Shown: positions 43,336 through 54,502 of the stretch, piece after piece | How positions within the stretch are numbered: position 1 is the first letter of the stretch | Layout of the letters: each line of letters starts with the position of its first letter | Source: Anthoceros angustus | Lineage: Eukaryota > Streptophyta > Anthocerotopsida > Anthocerotales > Anthocerotaceae | Direction of reading: 5' to 3' | DNA length: 64,000 bases | Assembly (NCBI GenBank): GCA_010909165.1 | Contig: VJWM01000135.1 | Location: 656,964-720,963, forward strand | The notes under the pieces: generated by a model | Seen by the model: the letters and a program-made list of their open reading frames with translations, nothing else | What the model was told of the DNA's origin: nothing | Database searches by the model: none | Position numbers and translations under genes: made by a program

Positions 43336-45399
43336 CTAGGTTGGCCCTACAGTTTTGCCGAGAATCCACAGCGACAGTGATAACTCTATAACAAAAATTG
43401 CGTAAAGAGAGCCGCGGTCCAGTACGAAACCATATATCGAAATGCCGGCATTGGCATGCTGAAGGTATGTTACTGCATTTGAAAACAAGAGAGTCAGTTG
43501 CCTCTTTCCAACTACGGGGTACTCAAAATCTAGCAAGGGCAAGACACTACAGCAACAGCCGAGCTATGCTACTGCGATCCACTATGAATCCATAGAGCGA
43601 GAAGGCAGCAGGGGAATGTTGCAGATAAGTCACTGCATTGCAGGCACAAATGACGGTCAGACATAAGACCCGAGCACGTAAAACACAGCATTCAATGAGA
43701 GGGAAGATGTTGGATGTGTACTTCTGCAGCTACTCCAAGTTCCTACCGCATTTCAATAGATGAGACCAGTAGCTTACCAAGAGATTGTCGCTTTTGATAA
43801 GCTGCAGGATCATGTGGAGATGCCTCTGACGGATTTGCACACACCACATAGGACGCCTCTAGGTCATCATTTTGGAGCCAAGGATGTGCGGGGCCTATGT
43901 CTTGGGCAGAAAAAGGTTCTGCAATTGGCTCATCGCTGCTTGTGCGCACTGCACGAGCATCCGGCCAACACGTTGCTGCTGCATGCCAACGACTTACAAT
44001 TGATACTATTCCCTGAGCTCTATGGGTTATCCTGGCAGCTCCATGGAGACATATCACGATGCCAGTAAGCTGTGTGATGGAACAGACCTGCAAAGCACCG
44101 GATTGTCAGACCCTGAGCTCTAACTAGCCCTCAGAGAAACGTATCAAGAAGAAGGATTGAGGACGAACCGCCAAGTCGCCAGCTCTGAAGAAGTTGATTA
44201 TCCCAGGTGACGCCGTGATTACAAAGAGGGATATAAACTGGCTGAAGGTGATTGTGAAGAGCGAGGCCACCAGAAAGATTCTGAACCTGTGACTTATGTG
44301 GTAGAGCTGCTTACGGATTAGCAAGTGCCTTGAGAGGATCAGTGCGACATTAGGTGTAGCCTCAAGCAGTCGGTTGTAAGCTTGAAGCCTCAGTATCTGA
44401 AGCGAACACATAAGCCGAAATAATATACATACAAAGAGAAAAACGGTGGTTTTGTAAAGCCAAGACAACATAGCAACCGCACAGATGACAGCGTTTTCAA
44501 GGGGCTGGGAAGTGACATAAGGTATATCCACTTCAACATACGCAAACCACCAGCCTTTGTGTAGTAGTTCAATCAGAAAGCATGGAAGGAGGATCAAACC
44601 CAGCATCCGGAAAGCACTCTGCATCAGAACGGTTATAGCAGAATGTCAATCCCTCACTTTTCAAATTGCAGTATGGACAAGATGTTTCAGAAATCAAACA
44701 GTTCCAACTGAAACATACACAGGGTACATTTCAAATTTGAGTCAAGAACTCCGAATAACAAACAGCACAAGCAAAAGGAAACAAACAACATACATGTAGT
44801 TTCTTTGTATACCCCTCCTGCACTTCGGTAGGCTCCCCATCGAGCTTATCCAGCAACAAAACCTTCCGCAATCCGTTTTTCCTGAGTGTGTAGGACAAAA
44901 ATAGGAAGGAGACTAACGCCAAACCAGACTCAGAGCACTGCACAAGCACCTCGAAGGGATGGCTATGCAGTTCGTCGCAGTTCGGGCATTCCACATAAAA
45001 GGTTTCAAGAAGGGGCTCCAGCACAATAGCCGTCAAGCAAATGAGACAGGAGACTCCAATGCGCAAACCTGTAGATTGGTCAAGACCAAGCCAGAACAGA
45101 CTAGACCGAAATCTCCTCAGTTCATCCTTCCTCCACAAAGTCCGACTAGAAAAGAGCGTCTTGAAATCCGGAAGCTCAAAGGCAACATCTCCCCCTGCAT
45201 CGGCCTGGCCATTTTCTTGTGAATGTCCGTCTTCACTGACTAGACCCGCATCATGTAAGAGCTGAACCTCTGGAGGATCCTTACCATGCCTGCTAGCATC
45301 ATTCTCACGAGTTCCCTGTGCAAGCAAAGGGGCTTGCGGACATTCATCAGCCATGGCGCTGCCCATTCTGCGGCATAAATATAAAAACGCGGACGACAT
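43336..45399 (-). CDS. GRL: DUF3537 gustatory-receptor-like membrane protein (4 exons, 500 aa)
   Basis: Plant member of the family whose seven-helix fold is related to insect gustatory/odorant receptors; its role in plants is unknown. Exons: 44794-45399, 44169-44618, 43778-44087 and 43336-43472; the total is 501 codons. A hydrophilic N-terminus of ~110 residues leads to FRSSLFWLGLDQSTGLR and the first helices. Family marks include CPNCDELHSHPFE, the RKNGLRKVLLLDKL loop, ITHRAQGIVSIVSRWHA, YQKRQSL and a last segment with DRGSLYAIFVIELSLSLWILGKT. The ATG at 45399 is first, but the third in-frame ATG at 45354 has a better context (GCCATGGC) and would give 485 aa. Topology with a cytosolic N-terminus is expected by analogy. 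The C-terminal pore-lining helix is preserved, so a channel function remains possible. Confidence 0.88.
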
Positions 45400-47496
45400 C
45401 CGTCCAGGGAACCAACAAGATGCCGGAGGACACTGCCACCATTACTTTCATAACCTGGTGCCGCGCAAGAAAGCCAAAACCAATCAGACCCTGGCCACGC
45501 AGCATCTACGCAAGCTTCTTGCCGTCCTCTTTGATAAGCTCCGCTTGATCTCTCCGGCTGGAAGGACACAACTCAGGCCTCGAGATCCCAAGCAAGAATC
45601 CCTTCAGCGTCTCATTCGAAACACGGGATTCCGCGGCAAACCTTGGAATGCAGCCAGCTCCAGCCCTGCTTGTTCCCGTGGTGTAGACTGTCATCGTACC
45701 AAAACCGGCCAAATGCAAGCATAGCTGGAGGTCCCTCTGATGATTGACTGGACAGAGCTGCTGCCGCCTCTTTCTATCCGGGTACCATATTCATTTCGAC
45801 GTGGCCGCTTCAGGTTGCGGAATTGTTGATGGTCGGTAAGTGAGCGATGTTTGCGAAACTGAAAATGTTGGATCTGCAACGCCACCGCCGCAGCACTTTC
45901 AGGACTAAAGCCTAGCGACCTTCGCCAAGTGGCGCGCCCACACAAAAGCGAAGGGGGAATCCGCTGCCCGCAAACCCAAGTCTGGCAAGGGAAACGGCTT
46001 CAGACGAAGGTCGTCCGCAGCGCGGGTTCGAACCCTCGGGTTAGGCTGCTCCACCCTGGTTACGGACTTGGTATTATCGGCCCGTTCCATTTCGACCCTG
46101 TCGAAGGGCTGTGATGCCGCCATATGTATTATTGTAGGAAGCAGTACAAACGCCGCCTGTAGTACATGGGAGCGTAATCAAGGAGCGTGCGAGTCGCGCA
46201 TGAATCGGGTTAAAATCAGGCAGGCTTGATTATAATCCGACTCAAGCGCAACTTGGCGAGTGGGGTGGTACGAGCATGGCGAGGGTAGTACAGGCATGGA
46301 TGCGATGCTGCAGAGGCTTCTCCGATCGTCAAGCCTTTCGGTGGTAAGTACATACGTATATGCAAATGATGCAAAGGGGAAGGGAGAGGGGCCACGGCTG
46401 TGGTGATGGACGATTCGGCATCGATGGCTGCTCCCACAGCCGAGCCCTACCATCCGTGCGCGTGCTGGTGACACTGTGGTGGTGGAGCTCGAGAATGCAC
46501 TGCCTGCAGAAGGCCAGTCCGTGGATGTGCGCTTGGCTGCACTCCCCCGTTTCTCAGCAGCCTTGGATTCTTGCGTGGAAGATTGAAGCCTGGTGTGGTG
46601 TGCTCGGGATTGTGCATTCCCAAGCTCCACCACCACATTGCTACCTATGGCTCTGGAGAGGAGAGGAGGGAGCAAGGCAGGTTTACGCGCTGAGATGAGG
46701 TGGTTAGCCTAGTAGGTGCTTGTGCGTCCGCATTCGCGACACCGAGATCTATTCTCATAAACAGCCTCTCCGGCTGGGATTGTGTGCACAAGCATGTGAT
46801 ACATCACGTGACGTTTTCCCATGGCTGATACGGCACCAGCTCCGGGTGCGCATGGCATTCTCATTGCGGTTGCAAAGATATCGGTGCCCCGCATGTCTAG
46901 GCGTTATGCATGATTCCTCATTACTTGTCTACGCGGATTGTGATTTTACAGGCCTGACTGACAAGCATGGCTTGACAGAGGAGATTCTGCGGCACGGGCG
47001 TCGGGAGAGAGCGAGAGATGTTGAGCCACTGTCTTGTCCCGCAGTCGGTGACAACACTAATTTGGTGTAGGCCGCCATGAGTAGAGATGGTCATGACTTG
47101 TTCCTATGTTTCGAAAAAACTGTCTGAAGGCTTCTGTCGTTATGGTGCATTATTCTAAGGCATGCCATCTGCTCCACCATTGAATACTCCATTGTCTCCT
47201 CAGAGATGCAGATATCTTAGAGCCCGGGGGCTAAAATTCGTCGTTTGAGTGGTCGAAATCCAAAGCCAGACTCCAAGACACTGCAGATTTTGTTTTCAGT
47301 TGAACCTGGTGACGCTTCACGAGCCACACATCGCACTGATAAGTCGTACATGTGCGATCCCGTTTGATATTTTGTTGAATAACACAAAGCCTTGGAGATA
47401 AAAAGGGAAAGGAGAAAGAAGAGGAGGAATTACCTATTTTAATCCCTAACACGACGTCATTTCCGTCCTGGCACATGGTACCCAACAAGCCAAACT

Positions 47497-47595
47497 ACTT
47501 GCACCAAGGGCATGCTTCCCCTCAAGCCACCCCATCTAGTACTAATCAAGCATGCTAAACACCGACGTCCTTATAAATGTGTGTCCACTTCGCCT
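47497..47595 (+). repeat. Repeat fragment, partner at 52562-52655
   Basis: Shares ACTTGCACCAAGGGCATG, CCCATCTAGTAYYAATC and TTATRAATGTGYGT blocks in the same order and orientation with 52562-52655. Both copies are non-coding. They flank the Copia element at about 0.9 kb and 0.4 kb. Confidence 0.6.
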
Positions 47596-47870
47596 TAGCC
47601 ATTTGGACAACAACATAAAGAGATAGTCTCAAGCAACATTCTATTAAAGTCCAACAAATTCTAACTTGAACTATTTCCTTAGAAAGACGCAGACGCCAAC
47701 ATATATTTGTTTGAATAGGCGCTTGGTCTAGTGGAATCCTTGTTTTTAATTTTGGTCTGCGCAATTCTTCCAACAACACACATGATTAATTTGATTTGGT
47801 TGCTTTTCGGCCTTCCTTTTGCGCTTCTCTTCGGGTCCGGAACCCTATCCTAGATTCTTTGTTTGACTAT

Positions 47871-47950
47871 GCTGGATTCCTTGATTGACCCTTGTGATTT
47901 GAGGTGCTCAGGTAATGGATGGCATCTAGTCTCGTCATGGAATTTCTGAC
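47871..47950 (+). repeat. 80-bp relic of the sequence upstream of the J-domain exon
   Basis: Aligns without gaps over 80 bp with 54382-54461: GCTGGAYTCYKTGATYGASC, CTTGTRATTTGAG, GCATCTAGTCTCGTCATGGA against GCCGTGTACTGTCGTCGAGG, and AATTYCT. About 70 percent of bases match by eye. It suggests an old duplication of this region or a shared repeat. Confidence 0.5.
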
Positions 47951-48487
47951 CGTCTCAACTGCATGTGTGGTATTTTATAGAATTAAGAGCTTTGTAAAGA
48001 ATGAAATAATACAAAAAGAGACTAGAGCCAAAGAAAACCAATTGGACAGGGGCAGGCCACACTAGACAGATTGTGCTTGTGTGTTATTTGAGTTTTGGAT
48101 AGAATAAACATAGTTTGAAGTATTTAAAACTTGAATAGAATCCTTTTTATCTTCTAACTTGAACTATGGTTTTGAAAAGAGCACATGTTGACTAACCTCG
48201 TAGCAAAGGTTGTGGTAACAATTTCTTCGGGGTTGATGGCCCCTCAACTTCTTCATTGCTTGCTTGTTCGTATATAATTATGTTTCGGAAGTTTTTTTTG
48301 AAAATAATGCACCGTGCCCTCCAAGCTTTGAACTTACGAATCTCCGGTCTTGGCAATGACCTTCTAGCATCACCCTTTGCTCTCCGGTATTAATAATGAC
48401 CTTGTGATACCACATGACGCAGCAATAGAGTTTCTAAGTTGGCTCAAGGTGGATGTAGTAATTGAGTGCTCTTTTTGGCTTGGAAAG

Positions 48488-48667
48488 TATTAGAGCTATG
48501 CGGTTCGTATAGCCTACCAGTTATTATATGTTTAATAATTAGGTTAATTAGTGAACAGACACTACAGCCCCATCACACATATTTAAGACAATTTTGTAAC
48601 TTGTTTTAATCAATTGCATCTTGCTTTGTTGCAATCTACTTTTGTGCCTCCGCTTATAAAAGTAATA
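48488..48667 (+). repeat. 5' LTR of the Copia element
   Basis: Begins TATTAGAGCTATGCGG and ends AAAAGTAATA, directly before the primer-binding site. The first dinucleotide is TA, not the usual TG, which suggests mutation. TATTTAAGACAATTTTGTAA in the middle could serve as promoter. Confidence 0.85.
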
Positions 48668-48679
48668 TGGTATCAGAGC
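48668..48679 (+). other. Primer-binding site (initiator tRNA-Met)
   Basis: TGGTATCAGAGC starts immediately after the 5' LTR. This is the standard plant Copia primer site complementary to the 3' end of initiator methionine tRNA. Confidence 0.9.
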
Positions 48680-49694
48680 AGCGGGTGCTCAATGTTTGAG
48701 TGTATGTTAGATCAATGATATCTACATTGCAGACTTGATTGTATCCTAGGACCTCATGGCCCCTAGCGCTATAATTTTTTGGTTTCTTTATCTCTACATG
48801 TGATAAGCTAAATAGAAATGACGTGGAGTACAGGGAGTTGAATTGAGCTTCCGTTCTGTTTTACTGATCCTGCTGATCATTTCATATAACAGGTAAAATT
48901 GGACAGAAAATTGCTCAGGAATCAGACACTGCAGCAGGTTTCAAGTTCCAGACACCCTAGAAGATCACTAAATCAAAAATTAGACTCTACGATTTTCGTT
49001 GTGTTCGTCTGCGTCTACGTCTTTGCACCCATCGTTCAGGAATGCACAATCAGCACAGGGAAGAAGACCGGAATTTGGAATTTGTTAACCATGCATGCGC
49101 TAAACAGCTTTTAAATTCCCACCTTAAATCCACAGAAAATTTCTCTTCACACATATGGCTGGCAGGATTATCTCATGTGTACAGAAGGCTCCAAGAAATC
49201 CAGGCCACCGTTGATGAGTTGGTTGTCTCTCTTCAACAAATGAACTCTGGAAGATCCACCGTTTTCTCTGCGAGAGACCCAATTGCTGCACTCTATTGCA
49301 CTAGCCTCAAGCCATGACAGGATGAGATGCCCAAGGGCGTATTGTTGTGATCTCTACCAGGATTCTAGGGCCCCTTGCATGAATTGCAGCACTTGTGTGC
49401 AGAATTTTGCCTGATTCTGTAGCATCTTGCTGCCGGCTACCAAGAGGTGCCACAGGATCTTGTGGCGATTGGTGAAGAGAGTCACCTGTGCCCTAATTTT
49501 AGTTTCCAGCTAGCAATTTTCCACACCTCATAAGTTCTCTTTTTCCTGGAAACCCTAAAAATAAAAAGGAAGCGGTGTTAGTTAGTACCTCTTCATAGCA
49601 CAATAGTTAGTATTTTTGCACATCTAGCTAGTTTTAGCAGCCTCCTTCTCCTGCACAAGTCAGTCACCTCCTTACTTCATCTTTCCTTGCTCCT

Positions 49695-50470
49695 ATGCCA
49701 CGTTTCTGGTGGCAACAAACCAATGATATTGATGAAGATGAGGACAATGAGGCTGATTTCCTAGCATCCCTAGCTCGGCAATTTTCTTCCTACACTCCCC
49801 CTGTCCTACCAGTGCCCGCTAGCATGGCTACCTCTGCAAGTGGTGCTCATGGTGGGGAGTTTAAGGAGAAAGACAGGTTTGATGGCAAGTCTACCATGTA
49901 CGAGAGTTGGAGAGCTCGAATGAAGGCATTCCTTGATGCCAGAGACGTCTAGGAATTTGTTGATGGCTCTATCTTAAAACTTGGACCAAGAGCTTTATTT
50001 GCCAAGTTTAACAAGGGCAATAAAGTTGCTTTTGCCATCTTATTGCCTGACTTGGATGAGGCCATTGTTTCGGAGGTTGAGTTTCTCCCAACAGCGGCGG
50101 ATGTCTGAACACAATTGAAGGATACATATCAAGTTCAGAATATTCTAACCTTGGTTGCTGTTAGAAACGAATACTATGGACCAAGGATGAAAGAAGGGGA
50201 CAACATCGATGCTCATATTAGCAAATTTTGTCGTCTGAAGGCTAGGCTTACCATGTTGAGCAACAAGTTGGAGGAAATTGACGTCGTTGCTCAGCTTCTT
50301 TCCAATCTTCCTTCCTCCTATCAGCAATTCGTTTGAAGTCAGAATTCTTCCTTGCATGCATCTGTTTGTGCAGTCTAGCCTAAGGCAGGAAGGACACCAA
50401 CTCTTACCCTAAATGAGCTCATAGGAACTCTTCTTCAAGATGAGCGGAGCTGAACTCGACCCGGTGGCAC
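49695..50470 (+). pseudogene. Copia gag remnant
   Basis: The frame begins MPRFWWQQTN and continues through KDRFDGKSTMYESWRARMKA, the N-terminal gag signature of Copia elements. It is interrupted by a TAG at about 49950 and a TGA at about 50106, then resumes as RNEYYGPRMKEGDNIDAHI and LSNLPSSYQQFV before another TGA near 50334. The ATG at 49695 is the likely original start. It cannot make a full protein. Confidence 0.8.
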
Positions 50471-50600
50471 TGGGAGGGAGTGCATATAGAAGGTTCTAGT
50501 GGCATCAAAGGGAAAAGCGTTTGGATAGGGGAGAGAGAAGGGGAAGAAGAAGAAAACTCTATCTTCTACTGCTCCCACTGTCGCCAAACGCGAAGGTACC

Positions 50601-50642
50601 TGCAATTGGTGTCATACCCTTGGACACTGGGAGAGAGACTGT
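50601..50642 (+). other. CCHC zinc knuckle of Copia nucleocapsid
   Basis: Encodes CNWCHTLGHWERDC, the CX2CX4HX4C nucleocapsid knuckle, in a frame different from the neighbouring gag pieces. This confirms frameshift decay. Confidence 0.85.
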
Positions 50643-51076
50643 CGCAAAAAGATGGCTGGCGAACGAAGGAAGAATCCCAAACCTGCAGCGCACATTGCCT
50701 CTATTGGATCTTCCTCTTTACAACATGCTCACAAGAGTAGCTCCATTATTACAAGTGTGAGCCATCAGCAAGAGGTATGTTCACTGTTCTACTTCCCCTT
50801 CACGTCAACTCCATGAGAATCCCCCACATAGACCAACTGCTTCTCCTTCTGGTTGTGGAACTGGTGGATGTCCTGTTTGTTCCTGGAATGTCTAAGAACC
50901 TTCTCTCGATTAGAGCCCTTACACAATTAGTCTTGTTTGGATTCAGATTTGAGTCGGATAGCTTCTGCTTGTATAAGATCTCCAACAATGACCATGCATA
51001 GCAAGAGGAGGCTGGTCGTACCGATTCTGGTGTTCCACCGACCAGTTGTTCCCTCGGTAACATCATTAGCAGAACT

Positions 51077-51239
51077 TTGGCATGCACGCCTTGAGCATAT
51101 CAACAAGGCAAAGCTAAGTATGATATCTTCTATGGACTGCTATAAGGAGAGACTTCTAGCTCAATTCAAGGACCTTCCTGCTTGCAAATCATATATTTTG
51201 TCCAAACAGAAGGAGTTACCTTTCAAGAACAAAGATTAG
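51077..51239 (+). pseudogene. GAG-pre-integrase remnant
   Basis: Encodes LWHARLEHINKAKLSMIS and later CKSYILSKQKELPF, the HHCC-like zinc region before the Copia integrase core. The first Cys of the CxxC pair is kept, but the spacing around it is altered. A TAG at about 51237 ends the frame, and no integrase DDE core follows. Confidence 0.8.
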
Positions 51240-51637
51240 ACAAAGGTTAGACAAAGGTTAGATTTCGATGGGAGTTTCCAGTACCGATACTAGCATACCT
51301 GCCTCCTTGTCCACCGAGCCTTCTTTGGCACGTGTGCCTACGTATACTTGTGTGGCAGGGCTGTTAATCGACATTGTTGGTCTGAGCTGCAGATTCCGGA
51401 GGATGCCTTGCTGAGAAGATGATGGGCCGATTGAATCAGATGGCCTGCCGTATACACTTTCTTCCAAATCCAGGTCAATAGCATGCTTTCTAAGGGCACC
51501 CCTGGGTGCGCAGTTCTGCCAGTGTTGATGCGCACCAGTCATGCCCTCCTCCTCCCTTCCATCACTGCGTCTCCTCTTCCACGCGTCGTGGCAGGTTTTG
51601 GCTGCCAGCGCGATGCGCAAACCTGAAATAGTTCTTG

Positions 51638-51767
51638 AAAACGCAACCACCTCAGTCTGCAATAGACCCTAACTGCAAATGGGAAACGGGAATGAAGTGC
51701 AAAAAAATGTAGACGGGAATGAAGTGCACTTCATTCCCGTCTCCCGTTTGCAGGTGGTTGCGTTTTT
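51638..51767. repeat. Nested foldback with a perfect 32-bp palindrome
   Basis: The outer arms AAAACGCAACCACCT (51638-51652) and AGGTGGTTGCGTTTT (51753-51767) are exact inverted repeats. Middle arms CTGCAAATGGGAAACGGG (from 51674) and CCCGTCTCCCGTTTGCAG pair with a few mismatches. The centre, 51712-51743, is a perfect palindrome built on GACGGGAATGAAGTGC. It sits inside the Copia remnant and has no coding function. Confidence 0.85.
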
Positions 51768-51965
51768 AAGGAAGCAGGTGGGGCACGGGGCACGGGGGTT
51801 TTGTGGTCTTAATGGCCATCTACCCCCCCATCACTCTCACATGGGCATGGCTGTTCGCATTCCCATGGGTACATAATTGTATTTCTACCCACCTATCACT
51901 ATTTACTGGTATCTATTTCGAGTAAGTTTGGTAATACATCATAACGTGCCTACGCTAAGTAGGAT

Positions 51966-52147
51966 TGTTAGAGTTATGGGGTTAGTATAACCTACCAGTT
52001 ATTATTTATTTAATAACTAGGTTAATTAATGAACAGACACCACAACCCCACCACACACATATTTAAGACAATTTTGTAACTTGTTTTAATTAATTGCATC
52101 TTGCTTTGTTGCAATCTACTTTTGTGCTTCCGCTTATGAAAGTAATA
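51966..52147 (+). repeat. 3' LTR of the Copia element
   Basis: Begins TGTTAGAGTTATGGGG, keeping the canonical TG, and ends GAAAGTAATA. No clear polypurine tract precedes it; the upstream bases are TACGCTAAGTAGGAT. Confidence 0.85.
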
Positions 52148-53229
52148 TAAAGGATCATGGCGGATTGCATACTTTGGTTATAACTTTTATTCTTGGATTA
52201 TCGTTCAAGATCTTAAACCCAAGAACTACTCCTTAGCAACCAAGGGATATATTATTGAGGATCTTTCTCTAGTTGTATCATTGGACGTATTAGAAGGAGA
52301 AGTTGTTCATTTTTAAAATTGCTCATGCTCTATGTGATGTGGCCATTTTTCGTGGAGATGAGTTTGTTGTTTTTATTCTTCATTCAAGTAATTTTTTAGA
52401 CGAAGTTGATTCAATCCCCTTCATTCTTCTCCTCTAACAAATAGAAATGGTTTTTGTTTGTAGCTTAGTGTCCTTATTCTCATATACATATGTTGTTTCA
52501 ATCTATGTCATTCAGATGTAACAGAAGAAAAATTCTATTAAAGTCTATACCATGGTGTGCTTAAGCTACTTGTACCAAGGGCATCCATTCCCTCTAGGCA
52601 TCCCATCTAAGTATCAATCTAAGCACATAATGCTTAATTTTTATGAATGTGCGTAGACTTAAATAAAATTCTTCTTCGTCTTCAATTGGATACTTTTTTA
52701 TAAAAACATCACTGTTACTAGGACGTACTTCTCCTCTGTGTTCACTTTTATGGTTGTGGCGATTCTGTCCAATTCGATCTACAGTAAAATAAAGGGCTTC
52801 CGGACATTGGCTTGGATCTCTCAAGTGGATCAGCCATTTGGTCTGACTTTTTCAGAGCATCTCCGTAATGGTGGAGGAACCTCAACTGCAAAAATTAAAC
52901 ATCATAGCCCAAGAAACCAACCGACAATTGCAAAGCATCAGTAAAACGAGCTTCCAAACAAATATATAGCCAATTCACGGATGAGGTGGTGTTCAAACCG
53001 GATGCGAGGCAAGAAGCGAACGTACATTTGAGCTGGCTGGCCGGACAAACTTGGAAAACCCTAATTAATATACGGATGCAAAGAGTGGCTGCCCGGAGGT
53101 GTGCTTGTTGCAATGGACCACATTCATGTGCATCAATAGGACAGGCATGGTGTAGAAAAGCTCATCTCAATTTAGCAAAGCTCTCACCTAAAGCTCCAAA
53201 GCTCTCACCATTACAGAATGCTCAAGCAT
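52148..53229. other. AT-rich spacer with a repeat fragment
   Basis: Holds the partner (52562-52655) of the fragment at 47497-47595. The rest is AT-rich with no supported gene. Confidence 0.5.
52562..52655 (+). repeat. Repeat fragment, partner at 47497-47595
   Basis: The right-hand copy of a diverged direct repeat pair around the Copia element; key shared words are CTACTTGTACCAAGGGCAT and CCCATCTAAGTATCAATC. It is preceded by ATTCTATTAAAGTC, a word that also occurs at 47639 but in a different order. Confidence 0.6.
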
Positions 53230-53790
53230 CTTTTGGAACGACGGTAGCCCCTCCCCTTGCTGCTAGTATGGCCACCATCTCTGCCTCGTCCAATTGCGAT
53301 GTCACACGTCGCTTACGCTCTGCCTCCGCTTCAGCAACTTGCTCATCCTTCATCTTCTGCCTCGGTGCTTAATTAATTACTTCTCATTTGCAAGCTTCTT
53401 TTGCACTTTAGCGCCGAGTTTGCAATTCGCTCTGCCTGTTGAATTAGATCTAAAGCCTTCCATTTCTTTGTAGCTGCCTTGACAATTACAAGTTCCTTCG
53501 CCTTGAGAAATTTGGCTAGTCTTTGCTCTGTTGTTATCAAAGTAGCCATCGACAGTTTCAGCACACTTGGCTCTCAATGCATCTTTGCACTTGGTGGTAC
53601 ACCTTGCAATTAATTGATACCGAACTAGTCATATTGCAAGCTCATACTCCTCCTCAGTTGTCAAGATTGTCCCGCCTTTCTTCGTTGATTTCACCTTTCC
53701 ACGCACCCATTCTTGCAACGTGCTTTTGGGGATCTTGAACTTTTCAGCCGAACGTGTTCCACCCACCTTTTTTCTTCATGTTGGTCCTTG
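53230..53790 (-). pseudogene. Remnant of a pogo/CENP-B-type transposase
   Basis: The minus strand encodes AEKFKIPKSTLQEWVRGKVK followed by KGGTILTTEEEYELA. This matches the helix-turn-helix (psq/CENP-B type) and linker of pogo-like DDE_1 transposases. A TGA interrupts it at about 53630, after which LVRYQ resumes. Two further coding-like pieces appear in shifted frames: a basic helix (KFLKAKELVIVKAATKKW) and a C-terminal charged tail (EQVAEAEAERKRR). The catalytic DDE core is missing. The assignment rests on the HTH pattern alone. It may be the decayed relative of whatever mobilised the TA-flanked element at 4.3 kb. Confidence 0.45.
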
Positions 53791-54502
53791 GTTTTTGCAA
53801 ACACACAGTACGAGTGTATATCAAAGGCCTGATACATGTTGTGCAAGCAGTAGCATTAATGTGTAGCTTTGCAGCCTTGTACAAAACATCGGATGCAAGT
53901 GCAGAAGAATGGATGAAGCAAGTGCAATGGAATGTAGGGAATAGCTCACTGTAGATCAATTAACAGCAAGCACGGCACAAACTATGATCAAACCTAGCGA
54001 ATGCAATTCCATTTCTAGCTTTCATAATCTCTGCTAACTGCATGCTTTATGGTTATGTAGGCCTTGGGGAACATTATGCAATTAGAAGAGTGAGGAGCTG
54101 CTGCTTGTGATCAATACGTAAATTTAGGCAGCCTTAATGCCTCTAAAGTGCTCAAATTTAGACTCTTATAGGCGGCAAAAGACACCATCGATCCACTCTG
54201 AGTACAAATGCTTAGTATAAGAGTTTGATGGAGTCCTTTTTTATCAGCTCTTACTGTTATGGTGTTTTTCTTCTTCCCTCTTACCTTTTTGAAAACCGTC
54301 TTGAGTCTACGCGGCTATAACCGGGCAAACGAATCAAATAAAAAAACCCATCCTCCCTGGCGTTTTCCTCCGAAACCCTTCGCTGGACTCTGTGATCGAG
54401 CCTTGTAATTTGAGTCGCTTGGGCAACGGATGCCGTGTACTGTCGTCGAGGAAATTCCTACAGCCTTGGCTGTGTGCTACCTGGGGGAGAGCTAGCTGGC
54501 CT
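53791..54502. other. Spacer before the J-domain exon
   Basis: AT-rich, with no clear gene. Its end (54382-54461) is the region duplicated at 47871-47950. The same stretch has an open frame with a basic targeting-peptide flavour that reads into the J-domain but has no in-frame ATG before 54503. Confidence 0.45.

Larger units (their letters stand above)
45400..48487. other. 3-kb spacer with repeat fragments, no supported gene
   Basis: The first ~700 bp should include the promoter of the DUF3537 gene. Several open frames of 60-165 codons in 45.4-47.1 kb overlap one another and have no domain signature. From about 47.2 kb the sequence becomes AT-rich and contains two duplicated fragments (listed separately) that have partners 5-6.5 kb to the right. 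Confidence 0.45.
48488..52147 (+). mobile_element. Degenerate, internally deleted Copia LTR retrotransposon (3.66 kb)
   Basis: Two direct repeats of about 180 bp (48488-48667 and 51966-52147) bound the element. The tRNA-iMet primer-binding site TGGTATCAGAGC follows the left one. Inside, in order, are a gag-like frame with stops, a CCHC zinc knuckle and the GAG-pre-integrase motif. The integrase core, reverse transcriptase and RNase H are missing, so it cannot move on its own. Flanks GAAAG and TAAAG may be a target duplication with one change. LTR identity of roughly 90 percent by eye indicates an insertion that is not recent. The right third (51.24-51.96 kb) does not resemble Copia coding sequence and holds a foldback. 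Confidence 0.88.

Noticed and set aside
46015-46060. tRNA B-box-like GGTTCGAACC
   Set aside because: The word is a palindrome, and no A box or cloverleaf could be placed at the right distance on either strand.
46178-46675. 165-codon minus-strand frame
   Set aside because: Composition-driven frame in a spacer, with no domain, no splice links and an overlapping frame on the other strand.
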